Positions 15,354 through 23,680 are shown, counted from the stretch's first letter. The stretch: 29,457 nucleotides of DNA from DASZPJ01 sp035550295 (GCA_035550295.1 DASZPJ010000024.1:1-29457), one strand, 5' to 3'. Notes: a model not told the origin generated them from the letters alone. Numbers and translations: made by a program.

Positions 15354-17279
15354 ATGGGTCGTTTAGCAGTTTTGAGCAATGGTCAGCTATTTGTTGGGTT
15401 GGACGAATCCGGCTTGGTTCATGACTTCTACTACCCTTACGTGGGACTGGAAAATCTTACTAACGCCCGCTCCAGCCAACACAAAATTGGTGTTTGGGTC
15501 GATGGTGAATTCAGTTGGACCGACGACGGATCATGGGAAATTAAAGTAGATTTTGAGGTCGAAGCCCTGGTTAGCGATGTTCACCTGCACTCTGACAAGC
15601 TGGGTATTAGCCTGCAGCTACAGGACTTTGTCGATACCCAAACCAACTCACTGGTGCGGCACATCACAATCGCCAACGAACGCGACAATGAACGCGATGT
15701 GCGGTTGTTCATGCATCAGGTTTTCCAAATATCCCGGGCTGGCCGCGCCGACACCGCGCTTTACGTGCCTGACGAGCACTATTTGCTGGACTACAAGGGT
15801 AGGTATTGTTTATTGATCGGCGGCAAGTTCGCTGATGGCGAAAGCTTTGACCAGTACGCCGTTGGCAACTACGGCATCGAAGGCAAGGCCGGCACCTTCC
15901 TGGACGCCGAAGACGGTGAGCTATCTGGCAATGCCGTTGAACACGGTGGCGTGGACAGCGTGATACGTTTTCGCAAGCAAATCCGCGGCGGCCAGTCCGC
16001 AATCGTTGACTATTGGATAGTGGCTGCCAGCAGCCAAAACGACGCCCAAGTCATTCACCACGAGTTTCGTAACCAGGATATGGCCGACCGGCTGCAACAC
16101 GTACACCGCTACTGGCACCAATGGCTGCACGACAACCAAATGGCTTTGCCGGACTTCCACAAACGTAGCCTTCAGCACAGCCTATTGGTGATCAAGGCAC
16201 ACTGCGATGAACGCGGTTCGGTACTGGCCAGCGGCGACTCCAGCATTTTCAATTATGGGCGTGACTACTACTGTTATTGCTGGCCGCGTGACGCAGTCTA
16301 TGCCCTTTGGCCACTCCTGCGTTTAGGCCATTACGAAGAAGCTCGTAGCTTCTTTGATTTTGCCCGCGACACCATGCATAAAGACGGATATTTGATGCAC
16401 AAATACCAGCCAGACCGTGCCATTGGCAGCACCTGGCATCCTTTGGTTCACGGCCGCCGTAAGGAACTAGCCATCCAGGAAGACGAAACAGCGTGTGTAG
16501 TGTTTTTAATCGGTGAGTATTACGAAGCCACAGAAGATATCGCCCTGATAAAAAGCTTATACCACAGCTTTGTGGTGCCGGCTGCCAGCTTTATGACGCG
16601 TTTCATAGACAAGGAAACCGGCTTACCACACGCCAGCTATGACTTGTGGGAAGAAAAGTTCCTGACCTCTACTTACACCGTTTGCACCGTGATTGCCGGC
16701 TTGGAGACTGCAGCCAAACTGGCTAGCGTGGTAGAGCAGCCAGACGACGCCTTGCGCTGGCAAAAAGCAGCCGACGATATACGCAGTAATTTAGACTTGC
16801 TGTTTCAAAATGGCTACTTTGTCAAAGGCTTCTTGCTCCAGGAAAACGGCGAACTGGAGTACGACAATACCCTGGACATCTCCAGTCTTTACGGACCTTA
16901 CATGTACGCCAGTTTGGACCTTGACGACGAACGGCTAGTAAAAACTGCCGAAGAAATCGAAAAACGCATCCTAAACACATCACCTTCCGGCGGAGTTTTG
17001 CGCTACGAAAACGACAATTACTTCCTGACTAAAAGACAGTTCATTGGCAACCCATGGATTGTCAGCACACTATGGCTGGCCCAGTACTACAACACCGTCG
17101 GCAAAGTCGACCAGGCTAAGCAATTACTGGACTGGGCGCTATCGCGTGAACTTTCATCTGGCGTCCTTAGCGAACAATTCGATCCAGAAACCGGCGGCCC
17201 GCTAGGCGTCACGCCACTGGTCTGGAGCCACGCCGAGATGGTTAATACACTTTTGGACTTATCCAAGAGCAGTTCTTAG
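15354..17279 (+). CDS. GH15 glucoamylase-type glucan glucohydrolase
   Basis: 641 residues from ATG 15354. An N-terminal beta-rich domain (RLAVLSNGQLFVGLDESGLVHDFYYPYVG) precedes an alpha6/alpha6 barrel with YCWPRDAVYALWPLLRLGH, an LAIQEDETAC segment holding the likely general acid Glu378, DLWEEKFLTSTYT, and a C-terminal SEQFDPETGGPLGVTPLVWSHAEMV with the likely base Glu. This is the usual layout of prokaryotic GH15 enzymes that release glucose from alpha-glucan ends. No signal peptide, so it is intracellular. An in-frame codon at 15312 would overlap the GH57 gene; ATG 15354 is preferred because AGAAAGG (15341-15347) lies at good spacing and the family sequence begins there. It completes a synthesis (GT) plus remodelling (GH57) plus breakdown (GH15) operon. 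Confidence 0.92.
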   Translation: MGRLAVLSNGQLFVGLDESGLVHDFYYPYVGLENLTNARSSQHKIGVWVDGEFSWTDDGSWEIKVDFEVEALVSDVHLHSDKLGISLQLQDFVDTQTNSLVRHITIANERDNERDVRLFMHQVFQISRAGRADTALYVPDEHYLLDYKGRYCLLIGGKFADGESFDQYAVGNYGIEGKAGTFLDAEDGELSGNAVEHGGVDSVIRFRKQIRGGQSAIVDYWIVAASSQNDAQVIHHEFRNQDMADRLQHVHRYWHQWLHDNQMALPDFHKRSLQHSLLVIKAHCDERGSVLASGDSSIFNYGRDYYCYCWPRDAVYALWPLLRLGHYEEARSFFDFARDTMHKDGYLMHKYQPDRAIGSTWHPLVHGRRKELAIQEDETACVVFLIGEYYEATEDIALIKSLYHSFVVPAASFMTRFIDKETGLPHASYDLWEEKFLTSTYTVCTVIAGLETAAKLASVVEQPDDALRWQKAADDIRSNLDLLFQNGYFVKGFLLQENGELEYDNTLDISSLYGPYMYASLDLDDERLVKTAEEIEKRILNTSPSGGVLRYENDNYFLTKRQFIGNPWIVSTLWLAQYYNTVGKVDQAKQLLDWALSRELSSGVLSEQFDPETGGPLGVTPLVWSHAEMVNTLLDLSKSSS

Positions 17280-17329
17280 CTGTTCGTTCTTTGCTATTCG
17301 AAAAGCCAAGAACCAAGAACGAAAAGCTA
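17277..17329. terminator. Hairpin joining the stop codons of GH15 and rpmG
   Basis: TAGC (17277-17280) and TTCGTTCTT (17283-17291) pair with AAGAACGAA (17315-17323) and GCTA (17326-17329), with one 2x2 internal mismatch and a 23-nt loop. The outer arms contain the TAG stops of both convergent genes. It could end transcription from both sides, but it lacks a clean U tract. Confidence 0.5.
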
Positions 17330-17527
17330 GCGTTTAGGAGCTTCGTTGCGGCCGAGGTTCTTTTTGGTCTCGGTAAAGACTACGTGTTTGCGGAGTTTGG
17401 GGCTGTACTTCTTCAGGCTCAACTTTTCGGGAGTGTTCATGGTGTTTTTGGTCGTGTAATAAATACGCTCACCACTCTCTTCCGAGATGAGTCCGATAAT
17501 CTTGCGTTTGTCGCCTTTTTTCGCCAT
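17327..17527 (-). CDS. rpmG: Ribosomal protein bL33
   Basis: 66 residues: the opening MAKKGDKRKIIGLISEESG, then YYTTKNTMNTPEKLSLKKY and SPKLRKHVVFTETKK match bL33 end to end, with a short basic C-terminal extension. This is a component of the large ribosomal subunit. The zinc-binding Cys pairs are absent (the C- form). It lies just downstream of the tRNA-Thr/Tyr cluster, the usual rpmG neighbourhood, but the secE-nusG genes often found next are replaced by convergent GH15. It has its own promoter with a -10 box 9 nt from ATG. Confidence 0.97.
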   Translation of the reverse strand: MAKKGDKRKIIGLISEESGERIYYTTKNTMNTPEKLSLKKYSPKLRKHVVFTETKKNLGRNEAPKR

Positions 17528-17536
17528 AGACTTAGC

Positions 17537-17565
17537 AGTTTAACAGATTGAGCTATTCTTGTAAA
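17537..17565 (-). promoter_or_regulatory. Promoter of rpmG
   Basis: TTTACA (17565-17560), 17-nt spacer, TAAACT (17542-17537) on the minus strand. The -10 ends 9 nt before ATG 17527, which predicts a 5' leader of 0-3 nt. Confidence 0.6.
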
Positions 17566-17587
17566 CACTTTTGATTGCTTACAAATT

Positions 17588-17607
17588 AAAAACGCCCCCT
17601 GGGGGCG
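17588..17607 (-). terminator. Intrinsic terminator upstream of rpmG
   Basis: On the minus strand CGCCCCC-A-GGGGGCG (17607-17593) is followed by TTTTTAATTT. It closes any transcript arriving from the tRNA side, which isolates rpmG. Confidence 0.8.
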
Positions 17608-17615
17608 CTTTTATG

Positions 17616-17843
17616 GTGCTCGCGGTGAGCTTTTTAGCCTCCGCAGGTCAGCACTAAGTCCATATTAGTACATCAAATGCTTATGCTAAGTGAAAATTCT
17701 TACGAACAAAATTGGTGCAGGGAGAGGGATGCGGCCTGGGGCCTTTTCCACTCACCCATGCTCGAAGCAAGCTTCTGCGCGTGGCTTCGCTGCACCGCAC
17801 CCCAATGCTTGCAGCATGGAGTTCTTGTAGCCCATCCTCGACC
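17616..17843. other. Non-coding spacer between the two terminators, with hairpins
   Basis: About 230 nt without a credible gene. It contains a nested hairpin (GTGCT 17616-17620 with AGCAC 17650-17654; GCGG 17622-17625 with CCGC 17641-17644), a copy of the tRNA-Tyr 3' end (17712-17730), and GC-rich short dyads (for example ATGCT-TGC-AGCAT near 17803-17816). It is bounded by minus-strand terminators on both sides, so a small RNA is possible, but I see no promoter and no known RNA family. Confidence 0.35.
17712..17730 (-). repeat. Second copy of the tRNA-Tyr 3' end
   Basis: 19 nt (TTGGTGCAGGGAGAGGGAT on the plus strand) identical to 17879-17897, which is the 3' acceptor strand, T-arm part and CCA of tRNA-Tyr. 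The rest of the tRNA is not repeated. It is a direct repeat separated by 167 nt, as in an att-like duplication or a decayed tRNA gene. Confidence 0.7.
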
Positions 17844-17871
17844 AAATTAAAAGCCCGGCATTGAGCCGGAC
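17844..17871 (-). terminator. Intrinsic terminator after tRNA-Tyr
   Basis: On the minus strand GTCCGGC (17871-17865), loop TCAAT, GCCGGGC (17859-17853) with one G-U pair, then TTTTAATTT. It begins 8 nt past the tRNA-Tyr CCA end and ends the three-tRNA transcript. Confidence 0.8.
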
Positions 17872-17879
17872 TCTTAATT

Positions 17880-17965
17880 TGGTGCAGGGAGAGGGATTCG
17901 AACCCCCGTAGGCGAAAGCCAGATGATTTACAGTCACCCCTCGTTGGCCACTTGAGTATCCCTGC
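17880..17965 (-). tRNA. tRNA-Tyr (anticodon GTA)
   Basis: A class II tRNA with a long variable arm (TCTGGCTTTCGCC). The 5' end GCAGGG is at 17965, the anticodon loop ACTGTAAAT gives GTA, the T arm is GGGGG-TTCGAAT-CCCTC, and CCA is encoded at 17882-17880. It is the last gene of the Thr-Thr-Tyr tRNA cluster. Confidence 0.96.
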
Positions 17966-17986
17966 ATATACCTAATTTTAATGTAC

Positions 17987-18061
<75 letters not shown>

Positions 18062-18067
18062 TGATTT

Positions 18068-18143
18068 TGGAGCCGGCAGAGGGAGTCGAACCCACGACCC
18101 GCTGTTTACAAAACAGCCGCTCTGGCCACTGAGCTATGCCGGC
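18068..18143 (-). tRNA. tRNA-Thr (anticodon TGT)
   Basis: Acceptor GCCGGCA/TGCCGGC, anticodon stem GCTGT/ACAGC around TTTGTAA (anticodon TGT), T arm GTGGG-TTCGACT-CCCTC, T discriminator, encoded CCA. It is first in the cluster, only 6 nt before the next tRNA. Confidence 0.96.
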
Positions 18144-18159
18144 GCAAATATCAGCTGAT

Positions 18160-18188
18160 AGTGTACCAAAACAGGGGTTAAACGACAA
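18160..18188 (-). promoter_or_regulatory. Promoter of the Thr-Thr-Tyr tRNA cluster
   Basis: TTGTCG (18188-18183), 17-nt spacer, TACACT (18165-18160) on the minus strand; start expected about 10 nt before the mature tRNA-Thr. Confidence 0.6.
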
Positions 18189-18213
18189 CCCTCTGGCCAA
18201 AATAGTAAGTCTG

Positions 18214-20244
18214 CTAGTTAGATTTTAGGGGCGTAATACTGCCGTCGCTTTGGATAATTCCAAGTTCTATATGTTTGTGGACACCCGTAACCAGTAGCGG
18301 CGGGCCACCACCATAGGTTTGCTGGAGTTTCGTGTAGGCATATGGCCCACTCCTCGTTAATTTGGCGTGAACTTGCGTGAAGACACGGTTATGTTGGGTG
18401 TCGAGCACACCTATGACTGGTATGTATCCGGCTTTTCTGACTTGGGCGGCTAATGGCTGTAGGTCCCAGGGTTTAGCGCTTATCGTTAGGTGCAGCCCTC
18501 CATAAGTAGCCGAAGGCTTATTACACATTGTTTTGGTAGGTGCGCCCATAGACGTGCCTGCCGACCCGATCCACAACACCGCTGCTTTAGGTGGCAAGCT
18601 TTTGCAAAGACTGTTTACCGTATCAAGCATTGCGGTGTCGCGTTCCGAAAGTAATGGAAAGCTGGTAACCAGCGGCGCCGCTAGAATAATGATCGTTGCT
18701 AGCAACATGCCGGCAGCAGCATGACGTAGCCTGCCAAACCGACGCCAAAGCTCTGCCAGGCCATAAACCGCTAGTATTGCTATCCCGGGCAAAATAATTG
18801 GCACGTCGCGTCTGGATGCCCAAATTTGGTCGGGCGAAATGCTGGGATTAACTAAGTAAACCAAGGCTGTGCTCAGGAAAACCATGAGTGTTAATGCCAG
18901 GAGTGACTCGTAGCGACGCATGCCCTTTTTGACAGCCACAACCAAACCATAGATACTGGCGATTGCCAATGGTCCGAGATACCAAAAGATCATATTTGTG
19001 GTGTATTCAGCATAAGTTCTTTGGTACAACTCATCTACGCTTACCAGCCAGAACGGACGTGTTAATAATAAAGCTACGCCAATGGCAATCGCCCACAGCA
19101 AAGCGCGTAGCCGCCACTCCTTAGTGTATTTATCCAGCCAAGACAAGTAATCTGCCGGCTGCTTCCAGTGAACCGCTATAAAGCCAAAAATAGTGATTAA
19201 TACAATCAGGCCAAATTCTTCAACAAATTGGGCTATCGACATCGCGAAGTATGACAACGACAACAAGGCCAGGTCAGATAGGCTGATCAAAGCCGTAATG
19301 GCCAACCCTAAGCTCAACAGCTTTATGTCACGCATAGTTTCCGGTCGCTTCTTTTGGTCAGAAAATATCAAGTGCAGAACTATAAAAGCTGCCAGGCCGG
19401 CGATCACTAAAAAACCGTCAATGCGAGTTAAGGTCACTGCCCCGCCGACTAAACCGGCGAGTAGCCAAAGCCGACTGCTGTCGTGCTTAAGCGCCGTCGC
19501 TATCAAGCTCAGCCCGCCAAACACAAAAATTGTTGCCAGGGGCTCAGTGTAAGTATCCCTTGAGAAATATATAAAAGGCATGCTGCAAGCCAAAACACTT
19601 GTAGCCAGCGCAGACCAGGCCGGGCTTACCAAGTGCTTGCCAAAATTGTAAATGGCCAGTAGCGCGATCGCGCCAAAAATAACATTCAGGTGGAACATTG
19701 CGGCCAAGCCAAACAGTCGGCCGGTGAGACCCAGGAAAATTGGCAATAAATGCAAACCCTGGGCATAAAGCGTAACTGTGCCATGAATGACATGGGGCCG
19801 AAAACCAGGTGCCTGCTGGATGACATTGTGAAGATGGTCAAAAACCGGATAGGTTGCGACATTGAGATTGATGTGGCTAATCAGCCAGGCGCCAGCATTG
19901 GCATAAACGCCCGGGTCGCGATCTGTAATTATGTGCTGCGCTACAAAAAAGGAGTTAAAGAGTGCCCAGCCCGTGACACCACCCAAAACTGTAAGATTCC
20001 ACCGGTTATGCTGGGTGTCTTTAACTTTTTGCCTGCAACTTTGCAGGTAAGGTTGCGCGAACCGTGTCACCAACACTACTGCCGGCAATCCCAAAATTAG
20101 GACGAACTCGCTGCGTAGCTGGCCCAGCAGTAAAAGCAGCGTGGCCACCAATCCAAACGCCATAATCCAGAGCGCCAACAGCATTGGCAATGCTTCTACC
20201 AGCCAATAAATTCGCTCTTTGGGAGTTAGTGTTTGCTTAGTCAT
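18214..20244 (-). CDS. Multi-spanning GT-C (PMT/ArnT-like) membrane glycosyltransferase
   Basis: 676 residues with about 12 hydrophobic helices. After two N-terminal helices comes a DRDPGVYAN loop (108-116), the acidic motif in the first extracytoplasmic loop that marks GT-C enzymes using polyprenyl-phosphate sugars (GT39/GT83-like). FSRDTYTEPLATIFVFGG is a second conserved region. The soluble C-terminal domain (about 545-676) holds LLVTGVHKHIELG. It probably adds a sugar to protein or wall glycan outside the membrane; the acceptor is unknown. It is the last gene of the aromatic operon on the minus strand, 12 nt after the TPR gene, with no ribosome site of note. Confidence 0.75.
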   Translation of the reverse strand: MTKQTLTPKERIYWLVEALPMLLALWIMAFGLVATLLLLLGQLRSEFVLILGLPAVVLVTRFAQPYLQSCRQKVKDTQHNRWNLTVLGGVTGWALFNSFFVAQHIITDRDPGVYANAGAWLISHINLNVATYPVFDHLHNVIQQAPGFRPHVIHGTVTLYAQGLHLLPIFLGLTGRLFGLAAMFHLNVIFGAIALLAIYNFGKHLVSPAWSALATSVLACSMPFIYFSRDTYTEPLATIFVFGGLSLIATALKHDSSRLWLLAGLVGGAVTLTRIDGFLVIAGLAAFIVLHLIFSDQKKRPETMRDIKLLSLGLAITALISLSDLALLSLSYFAMSIAQFVEEFGLIVLITIFGFIAVHWKQPADYLSWLDKYTKEWRLRALLWAIAIGVALLLTRPFWLVSVDELYQRTYAEYTTNMIFWYLGPLAIASIYGLVVAVKKGMRRYESLLALTLMVFLSTALVYLVNPSISPDQIWASRRDVPIILPGIAILAVYGLAELWRRFGRLRHAAAGMLLATIIILAAPLVTSFPLLSERDTAMLDTVNSLCKSLPPKAAVLWIGSAGTSMGAPTKTMCNKPSATYGGLHLTISAKPWDLQPLAAQVRKAGYIPVIGVLDTQHNRVFTQVHAKLTRSGPYAYTKLQQTYGGGPPLLVTGVHKHIELGIIQSDGSITPLKSN

Positions 20245-20255
20245 AGCCGGGATAT

Positions 20256-20906
20256 CTAGACGACAACTCGTCGCGGACGCAAAATGCGCTTCGCTCGGGC
20301 CGGAGCTTTGAGTTTCTTCAGTCGGTCCGCAACTTGGTCGGCCTCGGCTTCCATGCCGTGGGATTGGTAAGCTTTAAGCAACAGGTTGTAGGTTTCGCGG
20401 TTGGGTTCCAGCTCTGCAGCTTTCTCCAGTTCCTGGAACATCAGCTTGTCGTTACCCATCTTTTCCTGGACTTTGGCGTAGGCCACATGGCGGGCAGCCA
20501 AAGTGTCTTCAAGTTTCAGCGCCTGCTCAAAGGCAACGGCAGCTTTTTCGTAGTTTTCAGTTTCATAATAAATAAGTCCTAGGTTATGCAGGCTGGAAGC
20601 TGTGGCTTCGATACTGCTGGCAATCTCAAAACAGTCAATCGCATCGCGGTATTCTTTTTGCTTGGCATACAAAATACCGAGGCGGTTGTAAGCAGCGGCG
20701 TTCTTTTCGTCAATTTTTAAGATGGTTAATAGAGCTTTTTCGGCGCGTAGGAAGCGGTTTTCGCGCATGCCTTGGTGGGCAATGTCCCACAGTTTGCCAA
20801 GTCGGTCGCCGACTTTACGCGAAACGTTGGCGAATTCATCGTCGTGGACAACGGAGTTGTTGTAGGCCAAAACGGCAAAAACCACCAAAATGATAAGACC
20901 GTACAT
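20256..20906 (-). CDS. Membrane-anchored TPR protein
   Basis: 216 residues. Residues 1-17 are a hydrophobic anchor (MYGLIILVVFAVLAYNN). Then come four or so tetratricopeptide repeats (for example AAAYNRLGILYAKQKEYRDAIDCFEIAS and SLHNLGLIYYETENYEKAAVAFEQALKLE), and a basic tail (RAKRILRPRRVVV). TPR units mediate protein binding; the partner is unknown. It lies between trpG (39-nt gap) and the GT-C gene, so it may assist a surface glycan complex rather than aromatic synthesis. Confidence 0.85.
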   Translation of the reverse strand: MYGLIILVVFAVLAYNNSVVHDDEFANVSRKVGDRLGKLWDIAHQGMRENRFLRAEKALLTILKIDEKNAAAYNRLGILYAKQKEYRDAIDCFEIASSIEATASSLHNLGLIYYETENYEKAAVAFEQALKLEDTLAARHVAYAKVQEKMGNDKLMFQELEKAAELEPNRETYNLLLKAYQSHGMEAEADQVADRLKKLKAPARAKRILRPRRVVV

Positions 20907-20945
20907 CCTTTTAGTATAGCCTGAAGTGTTAGGTTACGGCAACAC

Positions 20946-21521
20946 CTAGATCTGTGTTTTCAAGAAGTTAGTAAGCAGCTGCTGGCCGGCCGGGGTAGCA
21001 AATGATTCCGGGTGGAATTGCAGCCCAAACGTTGGGTATCTTTGATGGTGAAAAGCCATGATCGTGCCGTCTTCTGTCTGGGCATCAACAATCATTGCTG
21101 CCGGCAAAGTCTTCGAGTCTACCGCCAGTGAGTGATAGCGCATAACCGTTATCTCAGCCGGCAAGCCGCTAAATAATCCTTGCCCGCTATGGGTTATCAG
21201 GCTGGTTTTGCCATGCATGATCTGCGGCGCTCGGACCACTTTGCCCCCAAAAAATGCGCCAATTCCCTGGTGGCCAAGGCAAATTCCCAGGATGGGCAAC
21301 TTCTGGTGAAAGTCCTGGATCACCCGACGGCAATCGCCAAAATAAGCCGGGTCAGTCGGGTCGCCCGGACCAGGCGAAATTACGACATGGCTGAACTTGC
21401 CGGAATTAAGATCACCATATGGCACGTCATCATTCCGAACCACCTTAACCTCGGCCAACTGTCCAAGCGCCTGGTATAAGTTAAAAGTAAAGGAGTCGAA
21501 GTTGTCTATTAGCAAAATCAT
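20946..21521 (-). CDS. trpG: Anthranilate (or aminodeoxychorismate) synthase glutaminase subunit
   Basis: 191 residues, the usual length for TrpG/PabA. Class I glutamine amidotransferase triad: Cys81 in GICLGHQG, His170 and Glu172 in QFHPES. The oxyanion region SPGPGDPTD (49-57) is also present. It supplies ammonia from glutamine to the TrpE-like partner, whose gene overlaps it by 4 nt (ATGA). TrpG and PabA cannot be separated by sequence alone; the TrpE-like features of the partner, trpS and the Tyr-Trp-Phe leader favour anthranilate. Confidence 0.9.
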   Translation of the reverse strand: MILLIDNFDSFTFNLYQALGQLAEVKVVRNDDVPYGDLNSGKFSHVVISPGPGDPTDPAYFGDCRRVIQDFHQKLPILGICLGHQGIGAFFGGKVVRAPQIMHGKTSLITHSGQGLFSGLPAEITVMRYHSLAVDSKTLPAAMIVDAQTEDGTIMAFHHQRYPTFGLQFHPESFATPAGQQLLTNFLKTQI

Positions 21522-22801
21522 AACTGGCTCTCCAGGAACGGTTTCATGGCTTCGTCCATGGCGGCTTTCTTTCGTGCAACTTCTTCGTATTCATTGGCTG
21601 CTTGGCTATCATAAACAATGCCCGAACCGGAATGCATAGTCAGCCGGTTGTTGTGGGCACTTATTGAGCGGATGTTAACGGCGTGGACGCTATCGCCGCC
21701 ATAACTGAAGTAACCGATTGTGCCGCCATAGGGTCCACGTTCGGTCCCTTCGAGTTCGGCGATCATCTTGGTGGCTTCAATTTTCGGGGTGCCGGTCAGG
21801 GTTCCAGCCGGCGCGGCTGCCGCCAAAGCGCTGAACATATCTTCACCGTCGGCCAGTTCACCAATAATTAGAGAGCAGAGGTGCTGCACATGACTAAGCT
21901 TTTTGATGTACATCAAGTCGTCAATTTTGACTGATCCAATTTTGCTAACCCGGCCAACATCATTGCGCGCCAAATCAACCAGCATACTGTGCTCAGCAAG
22001 CTCCTTTTCGTCAGTTTTAAGCTGATTGCCTAATCTTTCATCACTCAAAGCGTCAGTCCCACGCTTAATTGTGCCGGCGAGTGCTTCCAGTGAAACTTTG
22101 CGCCCAGGAGTTACATGAATCAGCAACTCCGGACTGGCGCCTAAAACTATGGTTTTGCCGAACTTGATAAAGAACATATACTCAGACGGATTAACCTCAC
22201 GTAACTGCTCGTAAAGAGTTACTAGATCTCCATCAAACCCATATTCGTACCTGTTAGCCAGCACTACCTGAAAAACACGGCCAGCCTGAATATCGGCTTT
22301 TGCTTTGTTAATCATGGCTTCATACATCGCTTGGTCTTTCTGCGCAGAATCAAACCTAATTTGCAGCCTTTTTGTTTTAGATTTTTGCAACTGGTACTTT
22401 TTGAGCTGTGACCTGCCGTAGTGGAAGTAGTCCGGAGCTTTGCCTGGCCGGAATATCAAACCATCTTGGTATTCGCCAAATTGGAAGTCATGAAACTGGC
22501 GCGGATATCTAAAGCCTAGGCTCGGTTCCCATTGCTGGATAGCTTCGTGGGAAGTGTAGCCAACTAGTCCGCCAACGTAACCAGGCTGCGTTTGCGGGTT
22601 AGTGGTAAAGCTTGATTTTAAATCGTAAAATGAGCTGTCTTCTGAAGAGTAAACGCGTTTGGGGTCAACGCCAATGTAGCTTGGTCCAGGGCTTGTCCCA
22701 AGCGTTTCCAGCAAAAAGCAATTGTCGTACTTGCCTACCAAATTGCGGAAAACAGCAAACGGGTCAGTCGATAAATTAGTTGGCTGGAGCTGGAGCTTCA
22801 T
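21518..22801 (-). CDS. trpE: Anthranilate synthase component I
   Basis: 427 residues, shorter than typical TrpE (about 500) because the N-terminal domain is trimmed. FLLETLG (29-35) resembles the LLES motif that forms the Trp feedback site. NPSEYMFF (204-211), DLARNDVGRVSKIGSV (276-291), PAGTLTGTPK (331-340) and RGPYGGTIGYF (355-365) are the chorismate-site motifs; PAGT and NPS-Y-M are closer to TrpE than to PabB. It converts chorismate and ammonia to anthranilate with TrpG. No trpD, C, B or A is in the window, so the fate of anthranilate is unknown, and PabB (folate) remains an alternative. It starts 24 nt after holB. Confidence 0.82.
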   Translation of the reverse strand: MKLQLQPTNLSTDPFAVFRNLVGKYDNCFLLETLGTSPGPSYIGVDPKRVYSSEDSSFYDLKSSFTTNPQTQPGYVGGLVGYTSHEAIQQWEPSLGFRYPRQFHDFQFGEYQDGLIFRPGKAPDYFHYGRSQLKKYQLQKSKTKRLQIRFDSAQKDQAMYEAMINKAKADIQAGRVFQVVLANRYEYGFDGDLVTLYEQLREVNPSEYMFFIKFGKTIVLGASPELLIHVTPGRKVSLEALAGTIKRGTDALSDERLGNQLKTDEKELAEHSMLVDLARNDVGRVSKIGSVKIDDLMYIKKLSHVQHLCSLIIGELADGEDMFSALAAAAPAGTLTGTPKIEATKMIAELEGTERGPYGGTIGYFSYGGDSVHAVNIRSISAHNNRLTMHSGSGIVYDSQAANEYEEVARKKAAMDEAMKPFLESQL

Positions 22802-22825
22802 CTGTTAATGATAACTGAGCCGGCT

Positions 22826-23680
22826 TCAGAGTGCGAGCATAAGGTCTATTAGTACTAGTTTGGTCTGGCCGTTAGCCGCCAGTGACCGTTTGGCTTCGTA
22901 ACTGGCTGTCAAAATTTGTTGCCATTTTTTGGACTGTGCTCCACTGGCTGATTGCAGTGCAACATGGGCCATTTGCTGCAGGATAAACAGCGTATCCTCA
23001 AGCAGTTGGCGCTGCTTGGCCAGGCTATCAACTTGGCACAACCTTTCGTAAATCGACTGGCCGAGAAGCTGTCGGGCCAGTTCAGTCGCAGCGTGCAACG
23101 GATGGTCTTCATCGTTCAGCATGGCTGTCATCAGGCCTGGCAAGCCGCCACTAATAGCGTGGCTTTGTTGGATCTGCTTAGTTGCAAAACCAGCAGCTTC
23201 AAAGTGTTTTAGCAGCTGTTCGCCGCTTGGTGACAGAAGATTAACCAGCTGGACTCGAGACCGAATTGTCGGAAGCAAGGATTGTGCGTGACCGGCTGTC
23301 AAAATTAAGATTGTACCCGCTGGCGGTTCTTCCAGTGTTTTTAGCAATGCATTTTGGGCTTCAGGTGTCATGGCTTGGCTGTGCGTAATGATTACCGCTC
23401 GATTTGGAGACTTGCTACCGGGCACTTTCAGGCTCAAAAAATGTTCTAGTTCGCGTATAGCTTCAATACTAATCGTGTCTTTTTCGTCTGGCTCTATAAC
23501 GCGCTGATAGCCGTAATCTACGAGCTTGCCTGCTTCCAGGTTTAATAAATTTTCGGCAAGCTGCTGAGCCAAACTAAACTTGCCACTGCCACTTGGACCA
23601 AGCAACAGCAATCCATGGCTCGGTTTACCAATAAAGTCAGATAATTGCCTTTCGGTTTGCGGGTTAACTAACAGGCTCAT
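22826..23680 (-). CDS. holB: DNA polymerase III delta-prime subunit
   Basis: 284 residues, AAA+ clamp-loader fold. A P-loop-like GPSGSGKF (33-40) keeps the Lys but has Phe where Ser/Thr is usual, and the sensor segment is SRVQLV rather than SRC. MTPEAQNALLKTLEEPPAGTILILT is the typical delta-prime/tau signature. Delta-prime does not need ATP hydrolysis, so these changes fit that role over tau/gamma. It acts in clamp loading at the replication fork. ATG overlaps the rluD stop (ATGA, 23677-23680). Confidence 0.87.
   Translation of the reverse strand: MSLLVNPQTERQLSDFIGKPSHGLLLLGPSGSGKFSLAQQLAENLLNLEAGKLVDYGYQRVIEPDEKDTISIEAIRELEHFLSLKVPGSKSPNRAVIITHSQAMTPEAQNALLKTLEEPPAGTILILTAGHAQSLLPTIRSRVQLVNLLSPSGEQLLKHFEAAGFATKQIQQSHAISGGLPGLMTAMLNDEDHPLHAATELARQLLGQSIYERLCQVDSLAKQRQLLEDTLFILQQMAHVALQSASGAQSKKWQQILTASYEAKRSLAANGQTKLVLIDLMLAL

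Noticed and set aside
17291..17551. 86-residue plus-strand frame opposite rpmG
   Set aside because: It is the antisense shadow of a certain ribosomal protein gene.
17752..17967. 71-residue minus-strand frame across tRNA-Tyr
   Set aside because: It runs through the tRNA gene, its terminator and the repeat spacer, has no ribosome site, and its translation is just the tRNA read as codons.
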